From the NCBI RefSeq assembly GCF_014784055.1, contig NZ_CP061813.1, positions 149,501-213,500 on the forward strand: DNA of 64,000 nucleotides, given 5' to 3'. Shown here piece by piece: positions 1-8,608 of this stretch. The notes under the pieces are model-generated. The model did not search any database. It saw nothing but the letters and a program-made list of their open reading frames with translations, and had not been told where the DNA came from. Source of the DNA: Polaribacter haliotis (GTDB lineage: Bacteria; Bacteroidota; Bacteroidia; Flavobacteriales; Flavobacteriaceae). The position numbers and the translations under genes are program-made. The first letter of the stretch is position 1; each line of letters opens with the position of its first letter.

Positions 1-373
1 CTTGTCCGAAACTGCAAAAAACTTTAAAACCCATATCATGAGTTTTATCATTATACTTTTCTTTCTCAATAAAAGCAGTCCATTTTTTTGCTAATTCTTT
101 ATATTGATTATTATCTGTTAATTCGTAAATCTGCCATAAATTTCCAGCGTAAAAACCACTTGTCCAATCTTTGGAAGGCACTTTTTTGATTTCATTTTTT
201 ACAACGGAATAACTTCTTGGAAACGCCAAAGAATCTGGAGCGTAGTTTAGCAGTTTTTCATATCGGTTTTCTAAACTAATTTTCGAATTATTTTGTTTTT
301 TCTTTTCAGTACAAGAAAACAAAATACTAATAGACAAAACCATTATTAAATTGTTGATTTTTTTTTGCTTCAT
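1..373 (-). CDS. GH88-like unsaturated glucuronyl hydrolase, lipoprotein (N-terminal part, cut by window edge)
   Basis: Reading the minus strand from the ATG at 371-373 gives an open frame to the window edge (about 124 residues). It starts with a lipoprotein signal whose lipobox cysteine follows a stretch like SISILFSC. The segment PSKDWTSGFYAGNLW followed by a helical QIYELT is typical of the first helices of the (alpha/alpha)6 barrel of GH88. Enzymes of this family remove the 4,5-unsaturated uronic acid left at oligosaccharide ends by polysaccharide lyases, usually in the periplasm. The catalytic aspartates lie outside the window. It is divergent from the gluconokinase operon, with about 210 bp between them. 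GH105 is the main alternative family. Confidence 0.72.
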   Translation of the reverse strand, partial: MKQKKINNLIMVLSISILFSCTEKKKQNNSKISLENRYEKLLNYAPDSLAFPRSYSVVKNEIKKVPSKDWTSGFYAGNLWQIYELTDNNQYKELAKKWTAFIEKEKYNDKTHDMGFKVFCSFGQ

Positions 374-549
374 ATTTTTTAAAATATCATTGGCATAAAA
401 ATACCTAAAAAGCAAGAAGTAGAAATCCTAAAGAAGTATAAAAACATCCAAATTGAAAAAGGTAATTACTTTAAATCGTTAGTATAACAAGTGTTTATTG
501 TTATAAATAGACATTTTTAAACTTTTTAGAATAATTTAATTTAAAATTG
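374..549. other. Divergent intergenic region, no gene seen
   Basis: Very AT-rich spacer between the GH88 gene (minus) and the gluconokinase operon (plus). Apart from the promoter/operator at 550-580, I see no ORF, hairpin or RNA gene here. Confidence 0.5.
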
Positions 550-580
550 TATATTTGGGCACCCAGTTTGGGTGCCCAAA
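550..580 (+). promoter_or_regulatory. Promoter -7 element fused to a GC-type double GntR operator
   Basis: TATATTTG (550-557) fits the Bacteroidetes -7 consensus TAnnTTTG. It runs directly into TTGGGCACCCAG (555-566) and TTGGGTGCCCAA (568-579), starts 13 bp apart. Together the two arms form a perfect 11-bp inverted repeat around GTT. The design is identical to nine other promoters in this window. The site lies just before the ATG at 586, so the gluconokinase transcript would have a very short leader. Confidence 0.85.
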
Positions 581-585
581 AAATT

Positions 586-2487
586 ATGACAAGAATAAAA
601 GCAAATATTATCTTTATTATGGGAGTTTCTGGTGTTGGTAAAAGCACGATAGGAAACTTATTATCAGAAGAATTAAATCTTCCTTTTTTTGATGGAGATG
701 ATTTTCATCCAGAAGATAATATCTTAAAAATGTCTAAAGGCGAGGCTTTAAATGATAATGATAGATTGGGTTGGCTACAAACATTAAACAAATTAGCAAT
801 AAAACAATTAGCAAATAAAGGTTGCATTATTGTTTGTTCAGCCTTAAAAGAAAGCTATCGTACAATTTTAAGTCTAGATATTCAACAACACGTAAAATGG
901 GTTTTTCTTCATGGTTCTTTTGAGCAAATTAAAGAAAGAATGAATAGTCGTAAAGATCATTTTATGAGTTCTAATTTATTAAAATCTCAATTTGATACGT
1001 TAGAAGAACCACAGAATGCCATACATATAGATATAAGTTTAACACCTAACAATATTATAAAAGTGATACATAAAGAGTTAGTAGAAAAGTCTGAATTCGG
1101 TTTATTCGGATTGGGAGTTATGGGAAAGAGTTTAAGTAGAAATTTAGCAAATAATGGATTTAAAATTTCTTTATTTAATAGACATGTAGATGGAGTAGAG
1201 GTAGATGTTGCAAAAAACTTCAAGAATGAATTTGAAGAATTATCAACAGCACTTCCATTTGATTCTATTAAATCTTTTGTAGGTTCTCTGCAAACGCCAA
1301 GAAAGATTATGTTAATGGTAAATGCAGGTAAAATTGTAGATTATGTTATTGAAGATCTTTTGCCATTTTTAGAAGCTGGAGATATTTTAATAGATGGTGG
1401 AAATTCCAACTATAATAAGACTAAAGAGAGATTTCATTATTTAAAATCGAAGAATATACATTTTGTTGGAACGGGTGTTTCTGGAGGAGAAGAAGGCGCT
1501 TTAAAAGGCCCATCAATTATGCCTGGTTGTGATAAAGATGTTTATAAAGATATCCAGCCTTTTTTAGAAGCAATCGCAGCAAAAGACGATAATAATTTAC
1601 CTTGTTGTACGCATATTGGAACCGAAGGAAGTGGGCATTTTGTAAAAATGGTTCATAATGGAATTGAATATGTAGAAATGCAATTATTAGCAGAGGTGTT
1701 TGTAATGTTGAAAGCATTAGGAAATAATCCTGATGAAATCGCAGATATTTTAGAGTCTTGGAAAGAGACAACGAATAGTTATTTGTTAGAAATTACGATT
1801 GATATCTTAAGAAAAAAAGAAGGAAATGATTGGTTGGTAAACCAAATTATGGACAAAGCAGGTAATAAAGGAACAGGAAACTGGACCACGATTGCAACTG
1901 CAGAGTTAGGAATACCAAGCACAATGATTGCTACTGCATTATTTGCACGTTACACTTCATTTTATAAAGATGAGCGTGTTCTTGCAAGTCAAAACTTCGA
2001 AGAAAACACAAATCCGAATTTAAATATTACAAATGCTGATGTTTTAAAGGCATATCAATTTGCTAGAATTATAAATCATTATCAAGGTTTTAAGCTAATT
2101 AATGAGGCTTCTAAAAGTTATAATTGGGATTTGAATTTAAGTGAATTAGCTAGAATTTGGACGAATGGTTGTATTATCAAATCAGATTTAATGGTAGAAT
2201 TGGTAACCGTTTTTAAAACGACGGATAATATGTTAACAGATAAAACAATTATTGAAAAACTAAAAACAGTAAAACCAAGCATTAAAAAAGTAGTTTCTGA
2301 AGGTGTTTTAAATGAATTGCCAATTTCTAATTTTAGTGAATCTATCAATTTTTTAAACAGTTTTTCAGTAGCAAATTCATCAGCAAATTTAATACAAGCA
2401 CAACGTGATTATTTTGGTGCACACACCTATCAAAGAATAAATGATGCTTCAAATAAATTCTATCATACAGATTGGAAAAATAATTAA
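586..2487 (+). CDS. Bifunctional gluconokinase / 6-phosphogluconate dehydrogenase fusion
   Basis: One 633-residue protein joins two consecutive enzymes of gluconate breakdown. Residues about 8-165 are a GntK-type kinase: P-loop GVSGVGKS at 13-20 and the DGDDFHP gluconate-kinase motif near residue 40. From about residue 170 a full decarboxylating 6-phosphogluconate dehydrogenase follows: nucleotide-binding GLGVMG, substrate-loop GTGVSGGEEGA, catalytic HFVKMVHNGIEY, GNKGTGNW and the C-terminal FGAHTYQR. Nothing is missing from either half. The chain would convert gluconate to 6-phosphogluconate and then ribulose 5-phosphate, giving NAD(P)H. The frame extends upstream to a TTG at 547, but that part is the operator, so ATG 586 is the real start. 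It is the first gene of a six-gene operon. The true kinase substrate (gluconate or another aldonate) cannot be read from sequence. Confidence 0.88.
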   Translation: MTRIKANIIFIMGVSGVGKSTIGNLLSEELNLPFFDGDDFHPEDNILKMSKGEALNDNDRLGWLQTLNKLAIKQLANKGCIIVCSALKESYRTILSLDIQQHVKWVFLHGSFEQIKERMNSRKDHFMSSNLLKSQFDTLEEPQNAIHIDISLTPNNIIKVIHKELVEKSEFGLFGLGVMGKSLSRNLANNGFKISLFNRHVDGVEVDVAKNFKNEFEELSTALPFDSIKSFVGSLQTPRKIMLMVNAGKIVDYVIEDLLPFLEAGDILIDGGNSNYNKTKERFHYLKSKNIHFVGTGVSGGEEGALKGPSIMPGCDKDVYKDIQPFLEAIAAKDDNNLPCCTHIGTEGSGHFVKMVHNGIEYVEMQLLAEVFVMLKALGNNPDEIADILESWKETTNSYLLEITIDILRKKEGNDWLVNQIMDKAGNKGTGNWTTIATAELGIPSTMIATALFARYTSFYKDERVLASQNFEENTNPNLNITNADVLKAYQFARIINHYQGFKLINEASKSYNWDLNLSELARIWTNGCIIKSDLMVELVTVFKTTDNMLTDKTIIEKLKTVKPSIKKVVSEGVLNELPISNFSESINFLNSFSVANSSANLIQAQRDYFGAHTYQRINDASNKFYHTDWKNN

Positions 2488-2507
2488 TATAAATAATAAA
2501 AAAAAAT

Positions 2508-3782
2508 ATGGCAACAACAGAAAATAAAAAGTCACTACTAAAAAAACTAATAGCAATAGTTTTAGGCTTTGGGCCTGGAATTTTTGCCATTGGTTATACC
2601 ATTGGTACTGGTAGTGTAACCTCTATGATTGTTGCAGGAAGTAAATTCAACATGCAATTATTGTGGGTGTTGTTATTAAGTTGTGTTTTCTCTGGAGTTT
2701 TAATGTTTGCCTATGGAAATTACGCTTTATTAACTGGCGAAACCGCACTTTATGGCTTCAAAAAGCATTTAAAATATGGTAAATTTTTAGCCATTTTAAT
2801 TATTATTGGCGTCACTTTTGGGCAATGGAATTCACTGATGGGTATTTTAGGAATTTCATCAAATATTATTTTTGAAATATTAGCCGTTAATTTTGATGGA
2901 TTAAGTTCTTACAAATACGAAACCGTTTTAATAACCGCAATTATAATTATTGTTACGTTTTACTTACTAATGTTAGTTGGTAAATATACTTTTTTCGAAA
3001 AAATATTGGTCATTTTTGTAACCTTAATGGGGTTTTCTTTTATAATGTCTCTATGTTTTGTGCAACCATTACCTTTAGATGTTGTTAAAGGATTAATACC
3101 AACAATCCCTGATATTCCTGGAGGTAAAATGTTAGTTGCCGCTTTTGTGGGTACAACTATGGCATCAGCTACATTTTTATCAAGACCATTATTTGTAAAA
3201 GGAAAAGGGTGGACAATCAAAAATTTAGACCAACAAAAGAAAGATTCAATTACTGCAGCTATTTTAATATTTATAATTAGTGGAGTTATCATGGCAGTTG
3301 CTGCTGGTGCTTTATTTTATGAAGGAAAAGAAGTAACACAAGTATTAGATATGGCAAATACTTTAGAGCCTGTTGCAGGTAAATGGGCAGTTTCTATTTT
3401 CTTTTTTGGCGCTTTAAGTGCGGGTTTATCATCAATTTTTCCATGTTTATTAATTGCGCCATTATTAATTGCAGATTACCAATCTGGGACTTTAGATACT
3501 AGCTCTCGTCAGTTTAGAATTATTACAGCTATTGCTTGTTTGGTTGCTTTAATTGGGCCAGCATTTGGAGCCAATCCTATTGAAATTCAAATTTTATCGC
3601 AAGTATTTAATGTCTTTGTCTTACCAATTGTAATCCTTGGAATTATATTAATGTTAAGCAGCAAAAAAGTGATGAAAGATTACAAAACAAGTTTAGCTGT
3701 TTATATTGGTTTGTTCGCTGCCTTGTTCTTTTCATTAGTAATTTCGTATAATGGTGTATTAGCACTTTTGGAATATTTTTAA
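2508..3782 (+). CDS. Nramp-fold transporter lacking the metal-binding motifs
   Basis: 424 residues with about 11 hydrophobic segments. The first segment aligns with Nramp/MntH TM1, including the downstream AGSKFNMQLLWVLLL, which parallels AGGSQFGYSLLWVLLL of real Nramps. The diagnostic DPGN metal motif, however, reads GTGS (residues 33-36), and the TM6 MPH motif reads ASA (219-221). The Asp, Asn and Met that ligate manganese or iron in the family are therefore all absent. The fold assignment is family knowledge; a non-metal substrate is inference. Lying 20 bp after the gluconate fusion gene and before a PL7 lyase, it may import a sugar acid. Automatic annotation would probably call it a divalent metal transporter, which I doubt. 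Confidence 0.75.
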   Translation: MATTENKKSLLKKLIAIVLGFGPGIFAIGYTIGTGSVTSMIVAGSKFNMQLLWVLLLSCVFSGVLMFAYGNYALLTGETALYGFKKHLKYGKFLAILIIIGVTFGQWNSLMGILGISSNIIFEILAVNFDGLSSYKYETVLITAIIIIVTFYLLMLVGKYTFFEKILVIFVTLMGFSFIMSLCFVQPLPLDVVKGLIPTIPDIPGGKMLVAAFVGTTMASATFLSRPLFVKGKGWTIKNLDQQKKDSITAAILIFIISGVIMAVAAGALFYEGKEVTQVLDMANTLEPVAGKWAVSIFFFGALSAGLSSIFPCLLIAPLLIADYQSGTLDTSSRQFRIITAIACLVALIGPAFGANPIEIQILSQVFNVFVLPIVILGIILMLSSKKVMKDYKTSLAVYIGLFAALFFSLVISYNGVLALLEYF

Positions 3783-3806
3783 ATAAAACACATAATTTTC
3801 AAATAC

Positions 3807-4517
3807 ATGAAAATAAGTTTAATAGATAAAGACTCAAATAAAATAGTACAGAATGATGTAATCTGTAAGATTCGTGATTTAATAAACGCTAAAAATTTAG
3901 AGCGTGGAGATAAATTACCATCTGAAAGAATTATGTCAGAAAAATTTGATGTAAAAAGAAACCATATTAGAGAAGCCATCAGAAAGCTAGAATTTTATGG
4001 AGTCTTAAAATCAATGTCTCAAAGTGGCACTTTTTTAGCAATAGGTTTAACAGGTTTTAATGGTATTGTTGAAGAAATTGTTTCACTCGAGACACCTTCT
4101 TTTGATGAATTGGTAGAAACAAGAATATCATTAGAATTACAAACAGTTTGTCTTGCTGCTAAAAGAAGAACAGATGCAGATTTAATACGAATGAAAGAAG
4201 CTTTAGACGCATTTAAGGTTAAAATTATTAATGGTAAGGATTATTTAGAAGAAGATTTGTTATTTCATTTAGCGATTGCAAAGGCAAGTAAAAACACCAC
4301 TTTAATAACATTAATGCTTTTAATTACACCACCAATTCTAGTAAATTATAAAAGAGATGAAGTTTGTGAAGGTGATGGTATCAGTTCTGAAATAAAAAAA
4401 CACGAAGATATATATTTTGCAATAGCTTCTAAAGATCCAGAATTAGGCGTTAAAATGATGAACGATCACTTTTTTAAATTATCAAAACACATAGAAAATA
4501 GAAATAAAATTAATTAA
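3807..4517 (+). CDS. GntR/FadR-family transcriptional regulator (copy A)
   Basis: 236 residues. The N-terminal winged helix-turn-helix (about 18-80) has the GntR signature GDKLPSERIMSEKF and wing SQSGTF. Its recognition helix reads KRNHIREAIRKL. An all-helical FCD effector domain follows (about 100-225), with the family pattern ETRISLE and LFHLAIAKAS. FCD regulators usually bind sugar acids or other carboxylates. It lies inside the gluconokinase operon, 24 bp after the Nramp-like gene and 7 bp before the PL7 gene. The RNxIR recognition helix is shared with copy B at 19237 but not with copies C and D, which suggests A and B read the GC-type operators. That operator choice is inference. Confidence 0.92.
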   Translation: MKISLIDKDSNKIVQNDVICKIRDLINAKNLERGDKLPSERIMSEKFDVKRNHIREAIRKLEFYGVLKSMSQSGTFLAIGLTGFNGIVEEIVSLETPSFDELVETRISLELQTVCLAAKRRTDADLIRMKEALDAFKVKIINGKDYLEEDLLFHLAIAKASKNTTLITLMLLITPPILVNYKRDEVCEGDGISSEIKKHEDIYFAIASKDPELGVKMMNDHFFKLSKHIENRNKIN

Positions 4518-4524
4518 CAATAAA

Positions 4525-5622
4525 ATGAATAGAAAAAATATAGTATCAGTATCAAAGCTTTTCATCTTCGGAATTTTAATAACACTAATAAGTTGTAAGA
4601 ATTCTGATAAAAAAACAGATAAAAAAGAAGCTCCAAAAACGGTTTACGCAAGTAAGGTTATTCCATTTTTTGACCATTGGAAATTAATTTTAGGAAACGG
4701 AAAAAATGTTGGAATTGCCAATAATTTTGAGGATAAGGATTTCTTTTTCACAGAAAAGGATAAAGATGGTGAATGGGTAGTTTTTAAAGCACCAAATGCA
4801 GGAAACACGCATGGAACTTCAAATAATATAAGAACAGAATTAGCTCAAACAAAAAAATGGTATCCAAAAACTGCGAATGATAAATTAACTGCTACACTTA
4901 AAGTCATGAATGTTTCTTCTACAGGAGATGCTAGAGTAGCAGCTTCACATGCAGTAGTTATAGGCCAAATTCATAGTGCAGATAAGCATGAAAATGAACC
5001 ACTTAAAATTTTTTATAAAAAATTTCCAGGTCATACAAAAGGTTCAGTTTTTTGGCATTATGAAATTAATACAGCAGGTGATGATAATTCAGGAAGATGG
5101 GATTATTCTTCAGCAGTTTGGGGAAATGACTTTTCTGTAGTTGGTGAAACTGCAAATACATATCCAGAAGAACCAAAAGATGGTATTGCATTAGGTGAAG
5201 AGTTTAGTTATGAAGTAGAAGTGAAATACGGTATTATGAACTTAAAATTTACAAGCAAAGGACATGAAACAAAAACGTTTACAAAAAACTTAATAGCATC
5301 AGAATACACAACAAAAGCAAATATTCCAGAACAGACGCAAAAATTATTTGTGCCAATGGGTCAAGATGGAGTAGAGCGTAAGGAGGCTTATACTGGTGAA
5401 GGCTGCTTTTTTAAATTAGGGGCATACAATCAAACAAATGGTAAATCTCCTGAAATCAATAAAAATTGGTGTTCTGGCGCTGAAACGCATGGTGGAGATT
5501 TAAAAAAACAGTATGCAGATGGAAATTATGCAGAAGTTTGGTTTAAAAATGGAAGTATTTCAATTAGTGATAATGCTGTTTCTAATGATGGTTATTTTAA
5601 TAAAAACGACAAAGTAAAATAA
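4525..5622 (+). CDS. PL7 alginate lyase, lipoprotein
   Basis: 365 residues with a lipoprotein signal (lipobox LISC, Cys24), so probably anchored at the outer membrane. The PL7 beta-jelly-roll motifs are present: RTEL at 103-106, QIH at 148-150 (catalytic His150) and FKLGAYNQ with catalytic Tyr301. QIH rather than QVH is usually linked to activity on guluronate-containing blocks. The enzyme cuts alginate by beta-elimination. About 60% of residues, by eye, match the PL7 at 38594, including the long block KKFPGHTKGSVFW, so the two are paralogs. This copy lies in the gluconokinase operon with a GC-type operator, whereas its paralog has the AT type. Confidence 0.92.
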   Translation: MNRKNIVSVSKLFIFGILITLISCKNSDKKTDKKEAPKTVYASKVIPFFDHWKLILGNGKNVGIANNFEDKDFFFTEKDKDGEWVVFKAPNAGNTHGTSNNIRTELAQTKKWYPKTANDKLTATLKVMNVSSTGDARVAASHAVVIGQIHSADKHENEPLKIFYKKFPGHTKGSVFWHYEINTAGDDNSGRWDYSSAVWGNDFSVVGETANTYPEEPKDGIALGEEFSYEVEVKYGIMNLKFTSKGHETKTFTKNLIASEYTTKANIPEQTQKLFVPMGQDGVERKEAYTGEGCFFKLGAYNQTNGKSPEINKNWCSGAETHGGDLKKQYADGNYAEVWFKNGSISISDNAVSNDGYFNKNDKVK

Positions 5623-5634
5623 AATTTAAGTACA

Positions 5635-6402
5635 ATGATAAATAATAAATTAAAAGGGAAAAATATCCTTATAACAGCTGGTGCACAAGGAATTGGAGAA
5701 TCAATAACGAAGCATTTTATTGATAGTGGGGCTAATGTAGCGATTCATTATTTTTCTAGTGCAGATACTGCAAATCAGTTAGTAGCATATGCACAAACTA
5801 AAGGCCAAAAAGCATTGGCTATAGCAGGCGATTTAACAAAAGAAGTACAGGCAAAATCTATGGTCGAAAAAACTGTAGCTTCATTTGGAGGTTTAGATAT
5901 ACTAATTAATAATGCAGGTTCATTGGTAGCTCGAAAAATGTTAAGTGAAATGGAATCTGATTTTTGGGATAAAGTAATGGACATAAACCTTACGTCTATG
6001 ATGTTTGTAACAAAAGCAGCAGCGCCATATTTAGCGAAAAATGAGAATAGTAGTATTGTAAATTTGGCCTCACTTGCAGGACGTAAAGGTGGGCATCCAG
6101 GTTCTCTTGTTTATGCTACCAGTAAAGGAGCAATTTTAACGTTTACAAGAGCACTTTCTACAGAATTGGGTCCACAAGGAACAAAAGTGAATGCTGTTGC
6201 TCCAGGACTTATTCTGGGTACTTCATTTCATAATACACATACCACAAAAGAATCTGCAAATGAAACGATAGCTGGTATTCCAATTAAAAGAGCTGGTAAT
6301 GCTGCAGATGTAGCAAGAGCAGTTCTATATTTAGCGTCTGAATATGATGGATTTATTACTGGTGCAACGCTTGATATTAATGGAGGAGTTTACAATATGT
6401 AG
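5635..6402 (+). CDS. SDR-family NAD(P)-dependent oxidoreductase
   Basis: 255 residues with a classical SDR Rossmann fold: cofactor motif TAGAQGIG at 14-21, NNAG near 91, catalytic Ser in NLASLAG and YATSK near 156, and a C-terminal TLDINGG. This resembles 3-ketoacyl-ACP reductase and glucose dehydrogenase-like members. It is 12 bp after the PL7 gene and 49 bp before a sugar mutarotase in the same operon, so it probably oxidises or reduces a sugar or sugar acid. Alternatives are a DEH reductase (like 54522) or an aldose dehydrogenase that makes the aldonate used by the gluconokinase. Sequence alone does not decide. Confidence 0.85.
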   Translation: MINNKLKGKNILITAGAQGIGESITKHFIDSGANVAIHYFSSADTANQLVAYAQTKGQKALAIAGDLTKEVQAKSMVEKTVASFGGLDILINNAGSLVARKMLSEMESDFWDKVMDINLTSMMFVTKAAAPYLAKNENSSIVNLASLAGRKGGHPGSLVYATSKGAILTFTRALSTELGPQGTKVNAVAPGLILGTSFHNTHTTKESANETIAGIPIKRAGNAADVARAVLYLASEYDGFITGATLDINGGVYNM

Positions 6403-6451
6403 AATTCCTCATTATTTTTTTGATTAGATATTATTAATTTAAAAATAAAAC

Positions 6452-6886
6452 ATGTTAAAGACATCAGTAATACATCCAACGATAATGGAGGCACTTGCAC
6501 GTTCAGGTCATTTTGCACAAGTTGTTATTGCAGATGGTAATCTTCCAGTTGGAGCGATGACAGGACCAAACTCTACTACTGTACATCTTAATTTTCGTCC
6601 AGGTCTTTTAGATGCGCTTACAGTACTAGAAGGTTTAATAGAAGTTTGCCCTTTTCAAGGAGCAATCGTTATGGAAAAACCTGCTGAAGCAAATGCAGAG
6701 ATACATGATGCTTATAAAAATTTACTTGGAGATGTAACTTGGAATGAGATGGAGCGATGGGCTTTCTACGATAAAATTAGAGACCCTAATACAACTTTAA
6801 TTATTCAAACTGGTGAACAAAGGCGATTTGCTAATTTGATTTTAACTGTTGGTGTTGTGAAAATGGCAGAAGAAAGTGGTTTTTAA
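6452..6886 (+). CDS. RbsD/FucU-family sugar mutarotase
   Basis: 144 residues matching the RbsD/FucU family. It has the N-terminal RSGHFAQVVIADGNLP, with His20 where the family has its catalytic histidine, and the conserved C-terminal region QTGEQRRFANLILTVGVV. Family members interconvert pyranose, furanose or alpha/beta forms of free sugars such as ribose and fucose. Last gene of the operon, followed by a terminator at 6971. In this setting it may speed equilibration of a uronate or keto-sugar released by the lyases, which is inference. Fucose itself is unlikely because no other fucose gene is present. Confidence 0.82.
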   Translation: MLKTSVIHPTIMEALARSGHFAQVVIADGNLPVGAMTGPNSTTVHLNFRPGLLDALTVLEGLIEVCPFQGAIVMEKPAEANAEIHDAYKNLLGDVTWNEMERWAFYDKIRDPNTTLIIQTGEQRRFANLILTVGVVKMAEESGF

Positions 6887-6970
6887 TAATTTGAATATAG
6901 CTTGCGATAATAAAGTTTTGAAAACTTAAAAATGTGACCTATTTAAATAGCGTTGCAGAAATAATCTAAA

Positions 6971-7000
6971 GGTAGTGATCTTATATCACTGCCTTTTTTT
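6971..7000 (+). terminator. Intrinsic terminator of the gluconokinase operon
   Basis: GGTAGTGAT - cttat - ATCACTGCC (one G-U pair) followed by seven T. It sits 85 bp after the mutarotase gene. Confidence 0.85.
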
Positions 7001-7194
7001 ATGTGAAGTTTTTAGAAGTATGGCTTAAATTCTACTTTAGAATCTGATAAACTATCTGTTAAAGATTTATCTCTAATTCAAAAATGAATAAAGCAGTATA
7101 AAAGAGAAGTAGGTTCTATTAATATTTGGAACTTTTTATTATTAATTTCTTTAAAGTTTACATACTATTTATGTAATACATGTATTTTATTCAT
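7001..7194. other. Intergenic region between convergent operons, nothing recognised
   Basis: The 6887-7265 gap contains the two terminators listed separately. The stretch between them is AT-rich, without an ORF of useful length or a clear repeat. Confidence 0.4.
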
Positions 7195-7231
7195 AAAAAA
7201 AGGGTTTACAACTTTTTAAAGTTGTAAACCC
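7195..7231 (-). terminator. Intrinsic terminator of the SusCD operon
   Basis: Perfect inverted repeat GGGTTTACAACTTT / AAAGTTGTAAACCC (7202-7231). On the minus strand it is followed by a run of T (the A run at 7195-7201), 35 bp after the SusD stop codon. Confidence 0.9.
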
Positions 7232-7265
7232 AATAAATAATTAACTCAATTCAAATTAATATTGT

Positions 7266-8597
7266 TTAATATCCTGCATTTTGAGATATTTCATCAAATG
7301 AAGTTACTTCTCCATTTGGTATAGGAAATATGTAATAATTAGGACTAATTGTTTCTCCCATTTCTGCATTCATTATACCTGCTTCAGCAGCTTCAGCTCT
7401 AACCAAATCAAACCATCTGTGACCTTCTAAAGCAAGCTCTAATCTTCTTTCGTCTAAAATAGCTTGTCTAACATCGTCTTTTGAAGTGGCAGTTGTACCT
7501 AATAAACCTGCTCTTGTTCTAATTCTATTCAATTCTGTAATTGCAAGTGCAGTTTTAGAGTTTTCATTTAAAGCCTCTGCATATAGTAAAACAACATCTG
7601 CTAATCTTAATTCTATCCAATCTTGTTCTGTTGAACCTAATGTAGAGTATTTTACAGAGATAGGATTCCCACCATTATTGTTAACTGTTAAAGCGCCTCT
7701 TACATCCATTGGATTCGCAGCAAAAGCATTAACCAAATCTGGAGATACTGGCCCTCCTTCATCTGCTTTAGTATTTTGCCCAGCATACCAGTTTGTAAAA
7801 CTTTCTCCACTATAACCAACAGATCCAGACATTTGTGTTGCAAACAAAATAGCACTATTTAAATCACTATTAAAAACATCTGCAAATGACATAGAGCTGA
7901 TAATGTTTGCGGCACCAGTTCCGTTAACAACTGCTGCTAGTTGTACTTCAGCAGCCGGATAATTACCCATTGTTGCCAAAACTTTACCAAGTAAACCTTG
8001 TGCTGCATATTTTGTAGCTCTACCACTCGCTGCTGCTGCTGTTGAAACGGCTAAGCCATCTCTTGCTGCTTCTAAATCTGGTATTATTACATTATTATAA
8101 ACATCATTTTTAGGCTGTCTTGCAACATCTGCTGCTGCAATTTCTTCCACAGTAGGATTTATTAAATTAACAGAAACATCTCCAAATACCTGTACCAATT
8201 TAAAATAAGATAACCCTCTAATAAATCTAGCTTCAGCTACAAGGGTAGCATCTTTAGAATTTATTATAACATTATTAGCACTTAATATAGAGTTATACAA
8301 AGCCACATAAAATGGGCTGAAAAAAGTACTTGACGAAGTAGCCGCTAAAGGACTTGGTGCAGTAAATTTATCAAAATCTGTAAATTCTTCATCAAATAAG
8401 CCATTGTCAGCTCTAAAGTCTCCAAATATTGCCATTGGTGCAACAGCTTGGTTTTGATAGTTATATGCAGCAAATAATACTGGTGTATAATCTGATATTG
8501 CATTTGCATCGCCTAAATTAGGTGGTACCTGATCTAAATCTGTAGAACATGCAGTTATAAACAACATGATGGCCATTAATATAAATGTATTTTTCAT
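7266..8597 (-). CDS. SusD/RagB-family glycan-binding outer-membrane lipoprotein
   Basis: 443 residues with lipoprotein signal MLFITAC. SusD features include the early TPR-like repeats with ARFIRGLSYFKLVQVFGDV and the conserved C-terminal block RTRAGL followed by ERRLELALEGHRWFDLVR, ending in FPIPNGE and SQNAGY. SusD proteins sit on the cell surface as the lid of the SusC pore and capture oligosaccharide. The gene is 11 bp downstream of its SusC partner. The ligand cannot be deduced. The surrounding genes (ManD, symporters, PL7 nearby) point to a uronic-acid glycan. Confidence 0.93.
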   Translation of the reverse strand: MKNTFILMAIMLFITACSTDLDQVPPNLGDANAISDYTPVLFAAYNYQNQAVAPMAIFGDFRADNGLFDEEFTDFDKFTAPSPLAATSSSTFFSPFYVALYNSILSANNVIINSKDATLVAEARFIRGLSYFKLVQVFGDVSVNLINPTVEEIAAADVARQPKNDVYNNVIIPDLEAARDGLAVSTAAAASGRATKYAAQGLLGKVLATMGNYPAAEVQLAAVVNGTGAANIISSMSFADVFNSDLNSAILFATQMSGSVGYSGESFTNWYAGQNTKADEGGPVSPDLVNAFAANPMDVRGALTVNNNGGNPISVKYSTLGSTEQDWIELRLADVVLLYAEALNENSKTALAITELNRIRTRAGLLGTTATSKDDVRQAILDERRLELALEGHRWFDLVRAEAAEAGIMNAEMGETISPNYYIFPIPNGEVTSFDEISQNAGY

Positions 8598-8608
8598 TAT
8601 TTTTTTAT

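Noticed and set aside
547..585. N-terminal extension of the gluconokinase fusion starting at TTG 547
   Set aside because: The 13 extra codons are exactly the -7 element and operator found at nine other promoters. ATG 586 precedes the conserved kinase start.
2508..3782. Manganese/iron transporter (MntH) call
   Set aside because: DPGN and MPH ligand motifs are replaced by GTGS and ASA, so metal transport is not supported.
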